Shown in pieces: positions 26,758 through 34,909 of a stretch of 64,000 nucleotides of DNA. A program made the position numbers and the translations under genes. The first letter of the stretch is position 1; the number at the start of each line of letters is the position of its first letter. Below the pieces are notes generated by a model. The model did no database searches. It was given only the letters and a program-made list of their open reading frames with translations, and was not told the DNA's origin. The stretch lies in contig CAYJQC010000011.1 in assembly GCA_964372215.1 (NCBI GenBank), positions 1-64,000 on the forward strand. Reading direction: 5' to 3'. The stretch comes from DAIMFL01 sp964372215 (GTDB lineage Bacteria > Pseudomonadota > Alphaproteobacteria > Dongiales > Dongiaceae).

Positions 26758-27888
26758 ATGACTGATGATCCACCCCCGACGCTGGAGGTCGAGATCGGGC
26801 CGGCGCGCGCTTGCCGGAACCTGGCGGCGGAATGGCGCGCGCTCGAGTCCCAGGCGGACTGCTCGTTCTATCTGAGCTGGCACTGGATCGGCAGCTGGCT
26901 GGCGGAGCTGCCGCCCGAGATCGAGCCGCTGTGCCTGCGCGCCCGGCGTGGCGGCGAGACGGTCGGCCTGGCGATGCTGACCTGGCGTCAGGCCCGCCGG
27001 CGCGGCCTGATCCCGTCGCGTCAGCTCCATCTCAACACCACCGGCCATCTGTTCTTCGATCAGTTGACGATCGAGTACAACGACTTCCTGCTGGATCGCC
27101 GGTTCGCCGGCGAGGTGAGGCGGGCACTGCTGGTCCAGCTCGCCGGGTGGAGGGAGCTCTGGGAGGAGCTGTTCATGGACGGCGTCGATCCGTCGATCGC
27201 CGAGTATCTGGCGGAAATCGCCGGGCGCGTGGTCCTGCGCTATGGCAGCGCCTGTCCCTATGTCGATCTGGCGGCGATCGATGACACGGAGTGCCTCGCG
27301 GGCCTGCGGCGCAACACCCGGTATCAGATCCGTCGGACCTCGCGGCTTCTGGGAGATCCCACGCTCGAGCAGGCGGCCGATGCCGCGGAAGGCGCCGCAT
27401 TCTTCGATGGCCTGCTGGAACAGCACCAGGCGATCTGGGCCGCCCGCGGCAAGGCCGGCGCCTTCTGGAACGACTTTCTCCTGAGATTTCATCGCCGCCT
27501 GATCGCCGAGGGCGTGCCCGCGGGCTGGGTGCAGATGCTGCGCATCCGGAGCGGCGACGGCAGCATCATTGGCCATCTCTACAACTTCGTCTATCGCGGC
27601 CGGGTCTACTCGTATCAGAGCGGGTTCGCGCGCTTCGCCGACAACCGGATCAAGCCCGGATTGCTCAGCCACCATCTCGCCATCGCGATGAATCGCGCCG
27701 CCGGCCGGCACTGCTACGATTTCATGGCCGGCGACCGGCGCTACAAGCGCAGCCTGTCGAACCGGGAGGGCAAGCTGGTGTGGATCGTTGGCCAGCGCCC
27801 GGCGCTGCGCTTCACGATCGAGCACGGGTTGCGCGAGGTCAAGCGCTTCGTCGAAGCCCGCATCGCAGCCTTCCGCTCGAGGACTTGA
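26758..27888 (+). CDS. GNAT/FemAB-like (BcsL/CelD-type) acyltransferase
   Basis: 376 residues. Seen: CSFYLSWHWIGSWLAELP near residues 40-57, a central CoA-side region with GSIIGHLYNFVYRGRVYSYQ, and the C-terminal FMAGDRRYKRSL. This is the order found in Acetyltransf_6 (PF13480) proteins of cellulose and exopolysaccharide clusters. Known members are predicted to transfer acyl or aminoacyl groups, with little biochemistry. Inferred: decoration of the polysaccharide or its precursor in the cytoplasm. No membrane segment. Confidence 0.78.
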   Translation: MTDDPPPTLEVEIGPARACRNLAAEWRALESQADCSFYLSWHWIGSWLAELPPEIEPLCLRARRGGETVGLAMLTWRQARRRGLIPSRQLHLNTTGHLFFDQLTIEYNDFLLDRRFAGEVRRALLVQLAGWRELWEELFMDGVDPSIAEYLAEIAGRVVLRYGSACPYVDLAAIDDTECLAGLRRNTRYQIRRTSRLLGDPTLEQAADAAEGAAFFDGLLEQHQAIWAARGKAGAFWNDFLLRFHRRLIAEGVPAGWVQMLRIRSGDGSIIGHLYNFVYRGRVYSYQSGFARFADNRIKPGLLSHHLAIAMNRAAGRHCYDFMAGDRRYKRSLSNREGKLVWIVGQRPALRFTIEHGLREVKRFVEARIAAFRSRT

Positions 27889-27916
27889 ACGCGCGGGTAA
27901 ACGCCGATGGGTGCGG

Positions 27917-28135
27917 CTAGTTGTCGGTGCCGGAGGAGGCTGCCCGTGTCTTCAGCGTCACCATTATCTCGGTGAGCGTCTCGTTGGCCTGCTCGAGCTC
28001 CTGGAGGGACTGAGCCGTCAATCTCGACACGCTCGCCAGTTCGGCAATCCTGGTGTCGACCTGATGAATGAGAAAGACCAGCGCGGTGCCGAACACGATG
28101 CTGACGAATGCCTGAAAGAACATGATCGGTCGCAT
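27917..28135 (-). CDS. Small single-pass membrane protein with coiled coil
   Basis: 72 residues. Seen: MRPIMFF, then one hydrophobic helix (about residues 5-24), then heptad-like RIAELASVSRLTAQSLQELE that should form a coiled coil, and a short polar tail. A purine-rich stretch (GGGAGAG) precedes the ATG. Unrecognised. It lies antisense to its neighbours: the start is upstream of, and may overlap, the 5' end of the acetyltransferase-like gene on the other strand. The form fits an oligomeric accessory of a membrane complex. The reading frame has normal composition, but coding status is not proven. Confidence 0.5.
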   Translation of the reverse strand: MRPIMFFQAFVSIVFGTALVFLIHQVDTRIAELASVSRLTAQSLQELEQANETLTEIMVTLKTRAASSGTDN

Positions 28136-28184
28136 TTGTCTCTCCCATCCCGCACGTATGCTTGCCCGAGCCCCACGGCATGAT

Positions 28185-29036
28185 ATGTACCAGAAGGGAT
28201 CCTTGGAACCGGAAACTGCCGATTCTCCGATTGGGGGCGCGACGGCTGGGCCGCCGGACCAGATCGCCGCGCCGGACGACAGCGGATCGAGTGGAGCAAT
28301 GCGCGAGGCGATCTCCGAGCCGCGTTCCGGCCCTGGCCTGATCGGCAAGCTGCTGGGGGTCGGCCGACGCCTGGGCTGGGGCGTCGGCTTGCTTTACCTG
28401 ATGCATCGCGGCCTGCGGCTGATCTCCGGCGGCGCGGCCGATCTCCATCTCCATCGTATCGTCGTCCAGCCGGTAGGTAAGTCCACGCTGGTTCCCGACC
28501 GCTTGCGGGGCGGGGTGTCCGTCCGCGTGCTGGCGCCCGACGATGCCGCGCTGCCGGACGCCCTCAGCCTGCCCGAGGAACTCGGCCGGCGCCTGGACCG
28601 CGGCGACGCCTGCCTGGCGGCGTTTCGCGACGGCCGGCTGGTCGGCCATCTCTGGTTGTGCTTCGCCGAGTTCGACGACGCGGAGACAGGCTGCCGATTC
28701 GCCGCGGGCGATGGCGGGCGCGGCGCTTGGGACTTCGATATGTCCATAAGTCAGACCAGTCGCGGCGGCCCGGTGTTCGCGGCGCTCTGGGATGGCGCCT
28801 GGATCCGGCTGCGCCGGGACGGGTATCGCTGGACCGCAAGCCGGGTTTCGGCCTTCAACGCCGCCTCGCTGCGATCGCACAGACGGCTGGGAGCCCGGCC
28901 GACCGGGTCGCTGCTGGTCCTGCGGCTCGGGGCTTGCCGGCTGCTGCTGGCGACGGTCCGCCCCTATATCGACCTGGGTTGCCGTCGCGCCCTGGTCCGG
29001 GTAGTGGTTCGTTTACCGGATGATCAGGCAGTATAG
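28185..29036 (+). CDS. GNAT-like N-acetyltransferase domain protein
   Basis: 283 residues from the ATG at 28185; starts at 28122 or 28299 are also possible, and the last would give 245 residues. Seen: a hydrophobic stretch GWGVGLLYLMHRGLRL, then a GNAT-like core with ACLAAFRDGRLVGHLWLCF (strand-turn-strand before the CoA loop) and ASRVSAFNAASLRSHRRLGA, the usual helix and C-terminal NAASxRxHxxLG signature of acetyltransferases. The substrate is unknown. It precedes the XrtA ligase/decarboxylase genes by about 100 bp, suggesting it belongs to that module. Confidence 0.7.
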   Translation: MYQKGSLEPETADSPIGGATAGPPDQIAAPDDSGSSGAMREAISEPRSGPGLIGKLLGVGRRLGWGVGLLYLMHRGLRLISGGAADLHLHRIVVQPVGKSTLVPDRLRGGVSVRVLAPDDAALPDALSLPEELGRRLDRGDACLAAFRDGRLVGHLWLCFAEFDDAETGCRFAAGDGGRGAWDFDMSISQTSRGGPVFAALWDGAWIRLRRDGYRWTASRVSAFNAASLRSHRRLGARPTGSLLVLRLGACRLLLATVRPYIDLGCRRALVRVVVRLPDDQAV

Positions 29037-29137
29037 TCGGGCAAGCCTGCGCCGACCGTTGGCAGCCCGAGCCGAGACCGCCATCCATTCCCTGCGCCCG
29101 AGCCCCACTGCGCCACCCCGGAATTCCCGCGCCGATC

Positions 29138-30736
29138 ATGGACCTGCTGCCCGATCTGCTGTTCTGCCGTGCCGAGACAGCGCCCGATTCCGCCGCGTTG
29201 CTGGCCGGCGACGCCGCCCTGGGCTATGGCGCCCTCGCCCAGCAGGTGCACGGCTTCGCCCGGGTGCTGCTGCAAGCCGGCCTCGAGCCGGGCGAGCGCG
29301 TCGGGGTGTTCCTCGACAAGCGCATCGAGACCGTGGTGGCGAAGTTCGGCGCCTCGGCCGCTGGTTGCACCTTCGTGCCGATCAACCCGATGTTCCGGTC
29401 CCGCCACGTCAGCCACGTGCTGCGCGACTGTGGCGCCCGCGTGCTGGTCACCTCGGCCGACCGCCTGGAAGCGCTCGGCGCGGCACTCGGCGACTGCCCT
29501 GACCTGCGGCACGCGATCCTGGTTGGTCAGGGCGAGGGCGCGCCGGTGCCGGCGGCTGGCAGCGCGCGCGTCGTCGGCTGGCAGCAGGCCCTGGAGGAGT
29601 CAGCCGGCTGTCGGCGGGCGCCGCATCGACGCATCGACGCCGACATGACGGCGATCTTCTACACCTCGGGCAGCACCGGCATGCCCAAGGGCGTGGTGCT
29701 GTCGCACCGCAATCTGGTGGTCGGCGCGCGCAGCGTTTGCGCCTATCTCGAGAACCATGCCGGCGACCGCCTGCTGGCGGCGCTGCCGCTCAGCTTCGAT
29801 GCCGGATTCAGCCAGCTCACCACGGCGTTCACCGTCGGCGCCTCGGTCGCGCTGCTGAACTACCTGATGCCGCGCGATGTCATCAACGCGGTCGTCCGTC
29901 ACGGCATCACCGGCCTGACCGGGGTGCCGCCGCTGTACATCCAGCTCGCGCAATCCACGTGGCCGCAGCCGGCGCCGACCAGTCTGCGCTACGTCGCCAA
30001 CACCGGCGGCCGCATGCCGCGCGCCACCCTGGAACAGCTGCGCCGGCAGCTTCCCGCGGCGCGTTTCTATCTGATGTACGGGCTGACCGAGGCGTTCCGC
30101 TCGACCTATCTGCCGCCCGACCAGATCGACCGCCGGCCGGATTCCATCGGCAAGGCAATTCCCAATGTCGAGGTCCAGGTGATCGGCGCCGACGGGCGAC
30201 CCTGTGCCCCGGGTCAGGAAGGCGAGCTGGTGCATCGCGGCCCGCTGGTCTCGCTCGGCTACTGGAACGATCCGGGGCGCACGGCGGTGCGCTTCCGTCC
30301 GGCGCCCAACCAGCCGCGGGAACACTGCATCTCCGAAACGGCGGTCTGGTCGGGCGACATCGTGCGCAGCGACGAAGAAGGGTATCTCTATTTCGTCGGC
30401 CGCCACGACGACATGATCAAGACCAGCGGCAACCGGGTCAGCCCCACGGAGGTCGAGGAAGTGATACACGGCACCGGACTGGCGAAGGAAGTGGCGGCGA
30501 TCGGTGCCCCGCATCCCACCCTCGGGCAGGGCATCGTGCTCTTCGTCACGCCGCGCGACGGCGGCGCCGTCGATATCGAGGCGCTTTTGGCCCAGTGCCG
30601 CGCCCAGCTGCCGTCCTTCATGGTTCCCCACATGGTGGTCGCGCGAGCGGCGATGCCGTTCAACGCCAACGGCAAGATCGACCGCAGCCTGCTGCGCGAC
30701 GAGGCCGTTCACAGCTTCGACCCGGGCGGGGCCTGA
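29138..30736 (+). CDS. Exosortase A-associated acyl-CoA ligase (AMP-forming)
   Basis: 532 residues. Seen: the AMP-binding P-loop TSGSTGMPKG (176-185), YGLTEAFRSTYLPPDQ, the hinge region SGDIVRSDEEGYLYFVGRHD with DDMIKTSGNRVSPTEVEE, and the catalytic lysine in NANGKIDRS near the C terminus. All adenylation motifs are intact. It matches the exosortase A-associated ligase family (TIGR03098). It should adenylate a carboxylic or amino acid and load it on CoA or a carrier protein; the substrate has not been established for the family. One base separates its stop codon from the decarboxylase start. Confidence 0.93.
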   Translation: MDLLPDLLFCRAETAPDSAALLAGDAALGYGALAQQVHGFARVLLQAGLEPGERVGVFLDKRIETVVAKFGASAAGCTFVPINPMFRSRHVSHVLRDCGARVLVTSADRLEALGAALGDCPDLRHAILVGQGEGAPVPAAGSARVVGWQQALEESAGCRRAPHRRIDADMTAIFYTSGSTGMPKGVVLSHRNLVVGARSVCAYLENHAGDRLLAALPLSFDAGFSQLTTAFTVGASVALLNYLMPRDVINAVVRHGITGLTGVPPLYIQLAQSTWPQPAPTSLRYVANTGGRMPRATLEQLRRQLPAARFYLMYGLTEAFRSTYLPPDQIDRRPDSIGKAIPNVEVQVIGADGRPCAPGQEGELVHRGPLVSLGYWNDPGRTAVRFRPAPNQPREHCISETAVWSGDIVRSDEEGYLYFVGRHDDMIKTSGNRVSPTEVEEVIHGTGLAKEVAAIGAPHPTLGQGIVLFVTPRDGGAVDIEALLAQCRAQLPSFMVPHMVVARAAMPFNANGKIDRSLLRDEAVHSFDPGGA

Positions 30737-30737
30737 C

Positions 30738-31973
30738 ATGGCAGGAGCCGAGATCGCCATCGACAGCGCTTCCGGCGTGACGCTGCAAGGCGGCAGCCTG
30801 TGCCTGGGCGGCGTGCCGCTGCCGCGGCTGGCCGAGCGGGTCGGCGGGACGCCGTTCTATGCCTACTCGCGGGCGGCGATCAACGCCACGGTCGAGCGTC
30901 TGCGCCGGGCCCTGCCGCCGGCGGTTCACATCCACTACGCCATCAAGGCCAACCCGATGCCGGCCGTGATCCAGCACCTCGCGGGGCTGGTCGACGGTTT
31001 CGACGTTGCCTCGGGGCGCGAACTGCGCACGGCGCTGGACGCGCCGGTTGCCGCCAGCCAGGTGAGCTTCGCCGGACCCGGCAAGACCGCCGCCGAGCTG
31101 CGCCAGGCGGCAGCGGCGGGCGTCGTGGTCAGCGTCGAATCGCGGCACCAGCTGCATCTGCTCGCCGCCGAAGGCGCCGCGCTGGGACTGCGGCCGGCGG
31201 CGATCCTGCGGGTCAATCCGGATTTCGAACTGCGAGCGTCCGGCATGCAGATGGGGGGCGGGCCCAAGGCCTTCGGCATCGACACCGACCAAATCCCCGA
31301 GCTGTTGCGCGAACTGGGCCGACTGCCGATCGATTTTCGCGGCTTCCAGATGTTCTGCGGCTCGCAGAACCTGAACGCCGCGTCGATCATCGAGACCCAG
31401 CGCAACATCCTCGATCTCGCCATCGAGCTCGGCCGCCACGCGCCGGCGCCGATCCGCCTGCTCAACATCGGCGGCGGCTTCGGGATTCCCTATTTTCCAG
31501 GCGACGCGGAACTCGACATCGTGGCGATCGGCGCGGCCCTTGGCCCCAACTTGGCGGCGCGCCGCAGCGAACTCGCCGAGGCCGAGATCGTCGTCGAGCT
31601 TGGCCGCTACCTGGTCGGTCCGGCCGGCGTGTATGTCTGCCGGGTCATCGACCGCAAGGTCTCGCGCGGCAAGACCTTCATCGTGACCGATGGCGGCCTG
31701 CACCATCATCTGGCGGCGTCGGGCAATTTCGGCCAGGTGGTGCGGCGAAACTATCCGATCATGATCGGCAATCGCGCCGCGGAGGAAACCGGGGAGGCGG
31801 TGGAGATCGTCGGCTGCCTGTGCACGCCGATCGACGTGCTGGGGCGCGGCGTGACGCTGCCGCCGCCGGAAATCGGCGACCTGGTCGTCATCCTGCAGTC
31901 CGGGGCCTATGGCCGCAGCGCCAGCCCGCTTGGCTTTCTCAGCCATCCCGCACCAGTCGAGATCGTCATATGA
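30738..31973 (+). CDS. Exosortase A-associated PLP-dependent decarboxylase
   Basis: 411 residues. Seen: the PLP-binding lysine in HYAIKANPMP (Lys70), the phosphate-binding glycine-rich GGGFGIPYF, SGMQMGGGPKAFG, the FCGSQ turn and a C-terminal GAYGRSASPLGFLSH substrate loop. This is an alanine-racemase-fold group IV decarboxylase (diaminopimelate/ornithine type), of the exosortase A-associated subfamily (TIGR03099). It should decarboxylate an amino acid, probably carrier-bound or a product of the adjacent ligase. ATGA overlap with a tiny downstream frame. Confidence 0.93.
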   Translation: MAGAEIAIDSASGVTLQGGSLCLGGVPLPRLAERVGGTPFYAYSRAAINATVERLRRALPPAVHIHYAIKANPMPAVIQHLAGLVDGFDVASGRELRTALDAPVAASQVSFAGPGKTAAELRQAAAAGVVVSVESRHQLHLLAAEGAALGLRPAAILRVNPDFELRASGMQMGGGPKAFGIDTDQIPELLRELGRLPIDFRGFQMFCGSQNLNAASIIETQRNILDLAIELGRHAPAPIRLLNIGGGFGIPYFPGDAELDIVAIGAALGPNLAARRSELAEAEIVVELGRYLVGPAGVYVCRVIDRKVSRGKTFIVTDGGLHHHLAASGNFGQVVRRNYPIMIGNRAAEETGEAVEIVGCLCTPIDVLGRGVTLPPPEIGDLVVILQSGAYGRSASPLGFLSHPAPVEIVI

Positions 31974-32050
31974 CCGTCGAGACCATGACCGCGCCTCCCA
32001 TGTCGCCGGACTGGCCCATGAGCTGCGGACCGATCGGGATGCGGCGATGA
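31970..32050 (+). CDS. 26-codon minigene bridging decarboxylase and amidotransferase
   Basis: An open frame of 26 codons (first residues MTVETMTAPPMSPDW) whose ATG overlaps the decarboxylase stop (ATGA at 31970) and whose TGA overlaps the amidotransferase start (ATGA at 32047). Four in-frame ATG codons besides the first are present. No domain is recognised. It may be a translational-coupling leader that carries ribosomes from one gene to the next, a short peptide, or merely a spacer. Exact reuse of four-base overlaps at both ends, the style of this locus, is the argument for translation. Confidence 0.35.
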   Translation: MTVETMTAPPMSPDWPMSCGPIGMRR

Positions 32051-33909
32051 GCGGCCTGTGCGGCTGGTTTGCCGCGGGCGGCGGGCAGGATCCCGGTCGC
32101 GCGACGCTCGAGGCCATGGCGGCGCGGCTGGCAATCTCGTCCGCCGGAACGCCGGACCTGCGCTGCAATCGCGCCGCGGGGCTGGCCGTCGGCGCGCCTG
32201 CCGGCGGCAGGCTCCATGCCGACGGTGACCGGATCTGGTGTGCGATCGAGGGCGATTTCAACTGGGCCCAGCCGATGCTGGCCGATATCGCCGCGGCCCA
32301 CGGCCACGGCCAAGCCCTTGCCGAAGCCTATCGCCGCGACGGCGCCGATCTGCTGCAGCATCTGGACGGCGGCTTCGCGCTGGCAATTCTCGAGCCGGAA
32401 CGCGGCACCGGATTGCTGGCCGTCGATCGCTTCGGACTGCGGCGGCTCTGCTACGCGCAGCACGATGGCCGGCTGGCGTTCGCGACCTCGATCGACGCGT
32501 TGCGCGCCGTTCCGGCAACCGCGGAAGCGGTGTCGCCCCAGTCGATCTACCAGTATCTGCATCTGGCGGTCATCCCGGCGCCGGAGAGCGCATACCAGGA
32601 TGTGCAGAAGCTCCTGGCGGGCGAGTGTCTGCGGTTCGAGAACGGCCGGGTCGCGGTGCGGGAGTACTGGCGGCCGGCGGCGGCGCCACGCCAGACGCCC
32701 CGGGTCGACGATCTGGCGCGTGATCTCGTCGACCAGCTCCAGGGCGCGGTCGAGCGCAGCCTGGCCGGACAAGAGCCGGCGCAGGTCGGGGCGTTCCTGA
32801 GCGGCGGGCTCGACAGCTCGACAGTGCTCGGGATGGCGACTCGCCATCTCGGCGCACCGGTCAAGAGCTTCACCATCGGCTTCGACAGCCAGGATTTCGA
32901 CGAGCGCGCCTATGCCGACATCGCGGCGCGCCGCTATCGCTCGGCGCATCACACCTACAACGTTTCGGCGTCGGATGCGGCTGGCATGATCGACCGGGTC
33001 GCCGAGGCCTATGACGAGCCGTTCGGCAATTCGTCGGCAGTGGCAACTTATTTCTGCGCCAGGATGGCCCGCGATCACGGCGTGACGATGGTGCTCGCCG
33101 GCGATGGCGGCGACGAGCTTTTCGCCGGCAACGAGCGTTACGTTCAGATGGCGGTGTTCGACCTGTATTCGCGGGTGCCGGCGGCCCTGCGCCGCCTGCT
33201 CGGGCCGGCCTTGCTCGGGCTGCCGGCCGGCGACCGGGTTCCGGGCCTGCGCAAGCTGCGCAGCTACGTCAGGCGCGCCCAAGTGCCGATGCCCGACCGC
33301 ATGCAGACCTACAACTTCCTGACGGCGGCGCGGCTGACCGAGGTGCTCGAGCCGGATTTCCTGCGGCAGGTCGATCCCGACGGTCCGATGCGGTCCCTGC
33401 GCCGGGCCTATGCCCGCGGCGGCGCGGAATCGACGCTGCGCCGCATGATGCATTTCGACATGCAGATCACCCTGGCCGACAACGACCTACGCAAGGTCAC
33501 GGCGATGTGCGATCTGGCCGGCATGGAGGTGCGCTTCCCGTTCCTCGACCGGGCGGTCGCCGAGTTTGCCGCGTCGGTGCCGGATGCGCTGCTGATCCGC
33601 CATCTGCGGTTGCGCGATTTCTACAAGCGCGCGCTGCGCGGCTTCCTGCCGCCCGAGGTGATCGCCAAGCGCAAGCACGGGTTCGGCATGCCGATCCGCC
33701 AATGGATCGCCACCGACACGCCGGTGCGGGAGGCGGTGGCCGAGGCGCTCGGCGCGCTCAGGCGCCGCGGCATCGTTCGGGCCGCCTTCATCGACCGGCT
33801 GCTGGACGACCGGGCGGGGCAGATCGCCGGGGAATATGGGCAACTGGCCTGGTATCTCGCCGTCCTCGAGCGCTGGCTCGCGATCCACCGGCCCGAACGG
33901 ATCGCCTGA
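32047..33909 (+). CDS. Asparagine-synthetase-like protein of XrtA module, Cys2 replaced by Ser
   Basis: 620 residues. Seen: N-terminal Ntn domain beginning MSGLCGWF, then the ATP-pyrophosphatase SGGLDSS (252-258), LAGDGGDELFAGNERY and the C-terminal KRKHGFGMPIRQW. The overall form is that of the exosortase A-associated amidotransferase. In glutamine-dependent members residue 2 is the catalytic Cys (MCGI). Here it is Ser, while Cys5 aligns with a non-catalytic position. Unless a CTG start just before the Cys5 codon is used, the protein should not hydrolyse glutamine. It may use ammonia or ligate an amine, such as the decarboxylase product, through an acyl-adenylate. Last gene of the module. 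Confidence 0.88.
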   Translation: MSGLCGWFAAGGGQDPGRATLEAMAARLAISSAGTPDLRCNRAAGLAVGAPAGGRLHADGDRIWCAIEGDFNWAQPMLADIAAAHGHGQALAEAYRRDGADLLQHLDGGFALAILEPERGTGLLAVDRFGLRRLCYAQHDGRLAFATSIDALRAVPATAEAVSPQSIYQYLHLAVIPAPESAYQDVQKLLAGECLRFENGRVAVREYWRPAAAPRQTPRVDDLARDLVDQLQGAVERSLAGQEPAQVGAFLSGGLDSSTVLGMATRHLGAPVKSFTIGFDSQDFDERAYADIAARRYRSAHHTYNVSASDAAGMIDRVAEAYDEPFGNSSAVATYFCARMARDHGVTMVLAGDGGDELFAGNERYVQMAVFDLYSRVPAALRRLLGPALLGLPAGDRVPGLRKLRSYVRRAQVPMPDRMQTYNFLTAARLTEVLEPDFLRQVDPDGPMRSLRRAYARGGAESTLRRMMHFDMQITLADNDLRKVTAMCDLAGMEVRFPFLDRAVAEFAASVPDALLIRHLRLRDFYKRALRGFLPPEVIAKRKHGFGMPIRQWIATDTPVREAVAEALGALRRRGIVRAAFIDRLLDDRAGQIAGEYGQLAWYLAVLERWLAIHRPERIA

Positions 33910-34213
33910 GGCCCGCGTTCCCGCCACCGCCTCGGCCGCGACGCGGGCCAGTTCTGCGATCTGCGGGCGATCCGGGATGACCGCTTGCGACTCGCCTCGC
34001 GATCACTCCGGAATCCCGCTAGGCGGCTCAATTAGTTAATAGATTCTTTAACATAAGATACGCTAGGATTCGCGGTGTATCGGGGCCGGGGGGCGGCCAT
34101 GCGGCGCCGCGGCCCCGAACGACCGGTCGAGGCTGTCCCCGGCGGCGATGGGGCGGGTTTCGTGCTGCGTCATGGTCTATGCTGCGGGCGCAGCGCATTC
34201 AGGGAGCCAGATA
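33910..34213 (+). promoter_or_regulatory. Gap before XrtA core operon, with A/T-rich probable promoter
   Basis: About 300 bp without a supported gene. The only striking feature is an A/T-rich patch at 34029-34060 in otherwise GC-rich DNA, containing TAAGAT (34054-34059) as a -10 candidate and TTAGTT (34032-34037) as a poor -35 at 16-bp spacing. It is the natural place for the promoter of the long operon starting at 34214. No convincing sigma-54 (GG-N10-GC) element of the TGGCAC/TTGC form is seen here. The purine-rich AGGGAG (34201-34206) is the likely ribosome site of the lipoprotein gene. Confidence 0.4.
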
Positions 34214-34828
34214 ATGCGAGCTGTCACGGCGTCGATGTTGCTTCTCGGTTCGATCACAATGGCTGGTTGCACCTCCTATGAGGATGCGCCGCCGGCGCCA
34301 CCCATCAACGACGAAGCCGAAGTGCCGCTGTACATCATCGGTCCGCTCGACAGCCTGAGCGTCTTCGTCTGGCGCAATCCGGAGTTGTCGTCGGGCGCCG
34401 TGGTGCGTCCCGACGGGCGGCTCACCCTGCCCCTGGTCGAGGATCTTCAGGCTTCCGGCAGGACCTCGGTGCAGCTTGCCCGGGAGATCGAGAAGGCGCT
34501 CAGCGAGTATATCCTCGACCCGATCGTCACCGTCTCGGTCGGCGGGTTCGTCGGTCCGTTCTCGCAGCAGATCCGCATCGTCGGCGAGGCCTCGCGGCCG
34601 CAAGCCATTCCCTATCGCGCCAACATGACCATGCTGGACGTCATGATCTCGGTCGGCGGGCTGACCGAGTTCGCCGACGGCAACGGCACGACCCTGGTGC
34701 GCAATGTCGAAGGCGACCAGAAGAAGTACCGAGTTCGTCTTGATGATCTCCTGCAGGACGGGGACATATCCGCCAATGTGGCGGTCCTGCCCGGCGACGT
34801 GATCATCGTCCCGGAAAGCTGGTTCTAG
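34214..34828 (+). CDS. XrtA-system exopolysaccharide export lipoprotein (Wza-like)
   Basis: 204 residues from the ATG at 34214, chosen over 34148 because AGGGAG lies upstream and it puts a lipoprotein signal at the very N terminus: LLLGSITMAGC with Cys19 as lipidation site. Seen: a Poly_export domain (YIIGPLDSLSVFVWRNPELS, then VRPDGRLTLPLVED) followed by one SLBB-like repeat (RIVGEASRPQAIPYR). Short length and domain order match the TIGR03027 export protein of exosortase A loci. It acts in the outer membrane or periplasm as part of the polysaccharide exit channel. First gene of the core operon. Confidence 0.93.
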   Translation: MRAVTASMLLLGSITMAGCTSYEDAPPAPPINDEAEVPLYIIGPLDSLSVFVWRNPELSSGAVVRPDGRLTLPLVEDLQASGRTSVQLAREIEKALSEYILDPIVTVSVGGFVGPFSQQIRIVGEASRPQAIPYRANMTMLDVMISVGGLTEFADGNGTTLVRNVEGDQKKYRVRLDDLLQDGDISANVAVLPGDVIIVPESWF

Positions 34829-34909
34829 GCGTCCTCGCGGTCGCTGAGACGGGCGGGCGAAGCGGCTTCGCGGCCTGACTGACGTATTGCCGTATGGGCG
34901 GACGAACAG

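Noticed and set aside
34858..34870. Short hairpin CGAAGC-G-GCTTCG between lipoprotein and chain-length genes as a terminator
   Set aside because: The stem is short, has a one-base loop and no T-run, and lies within an evident operon.
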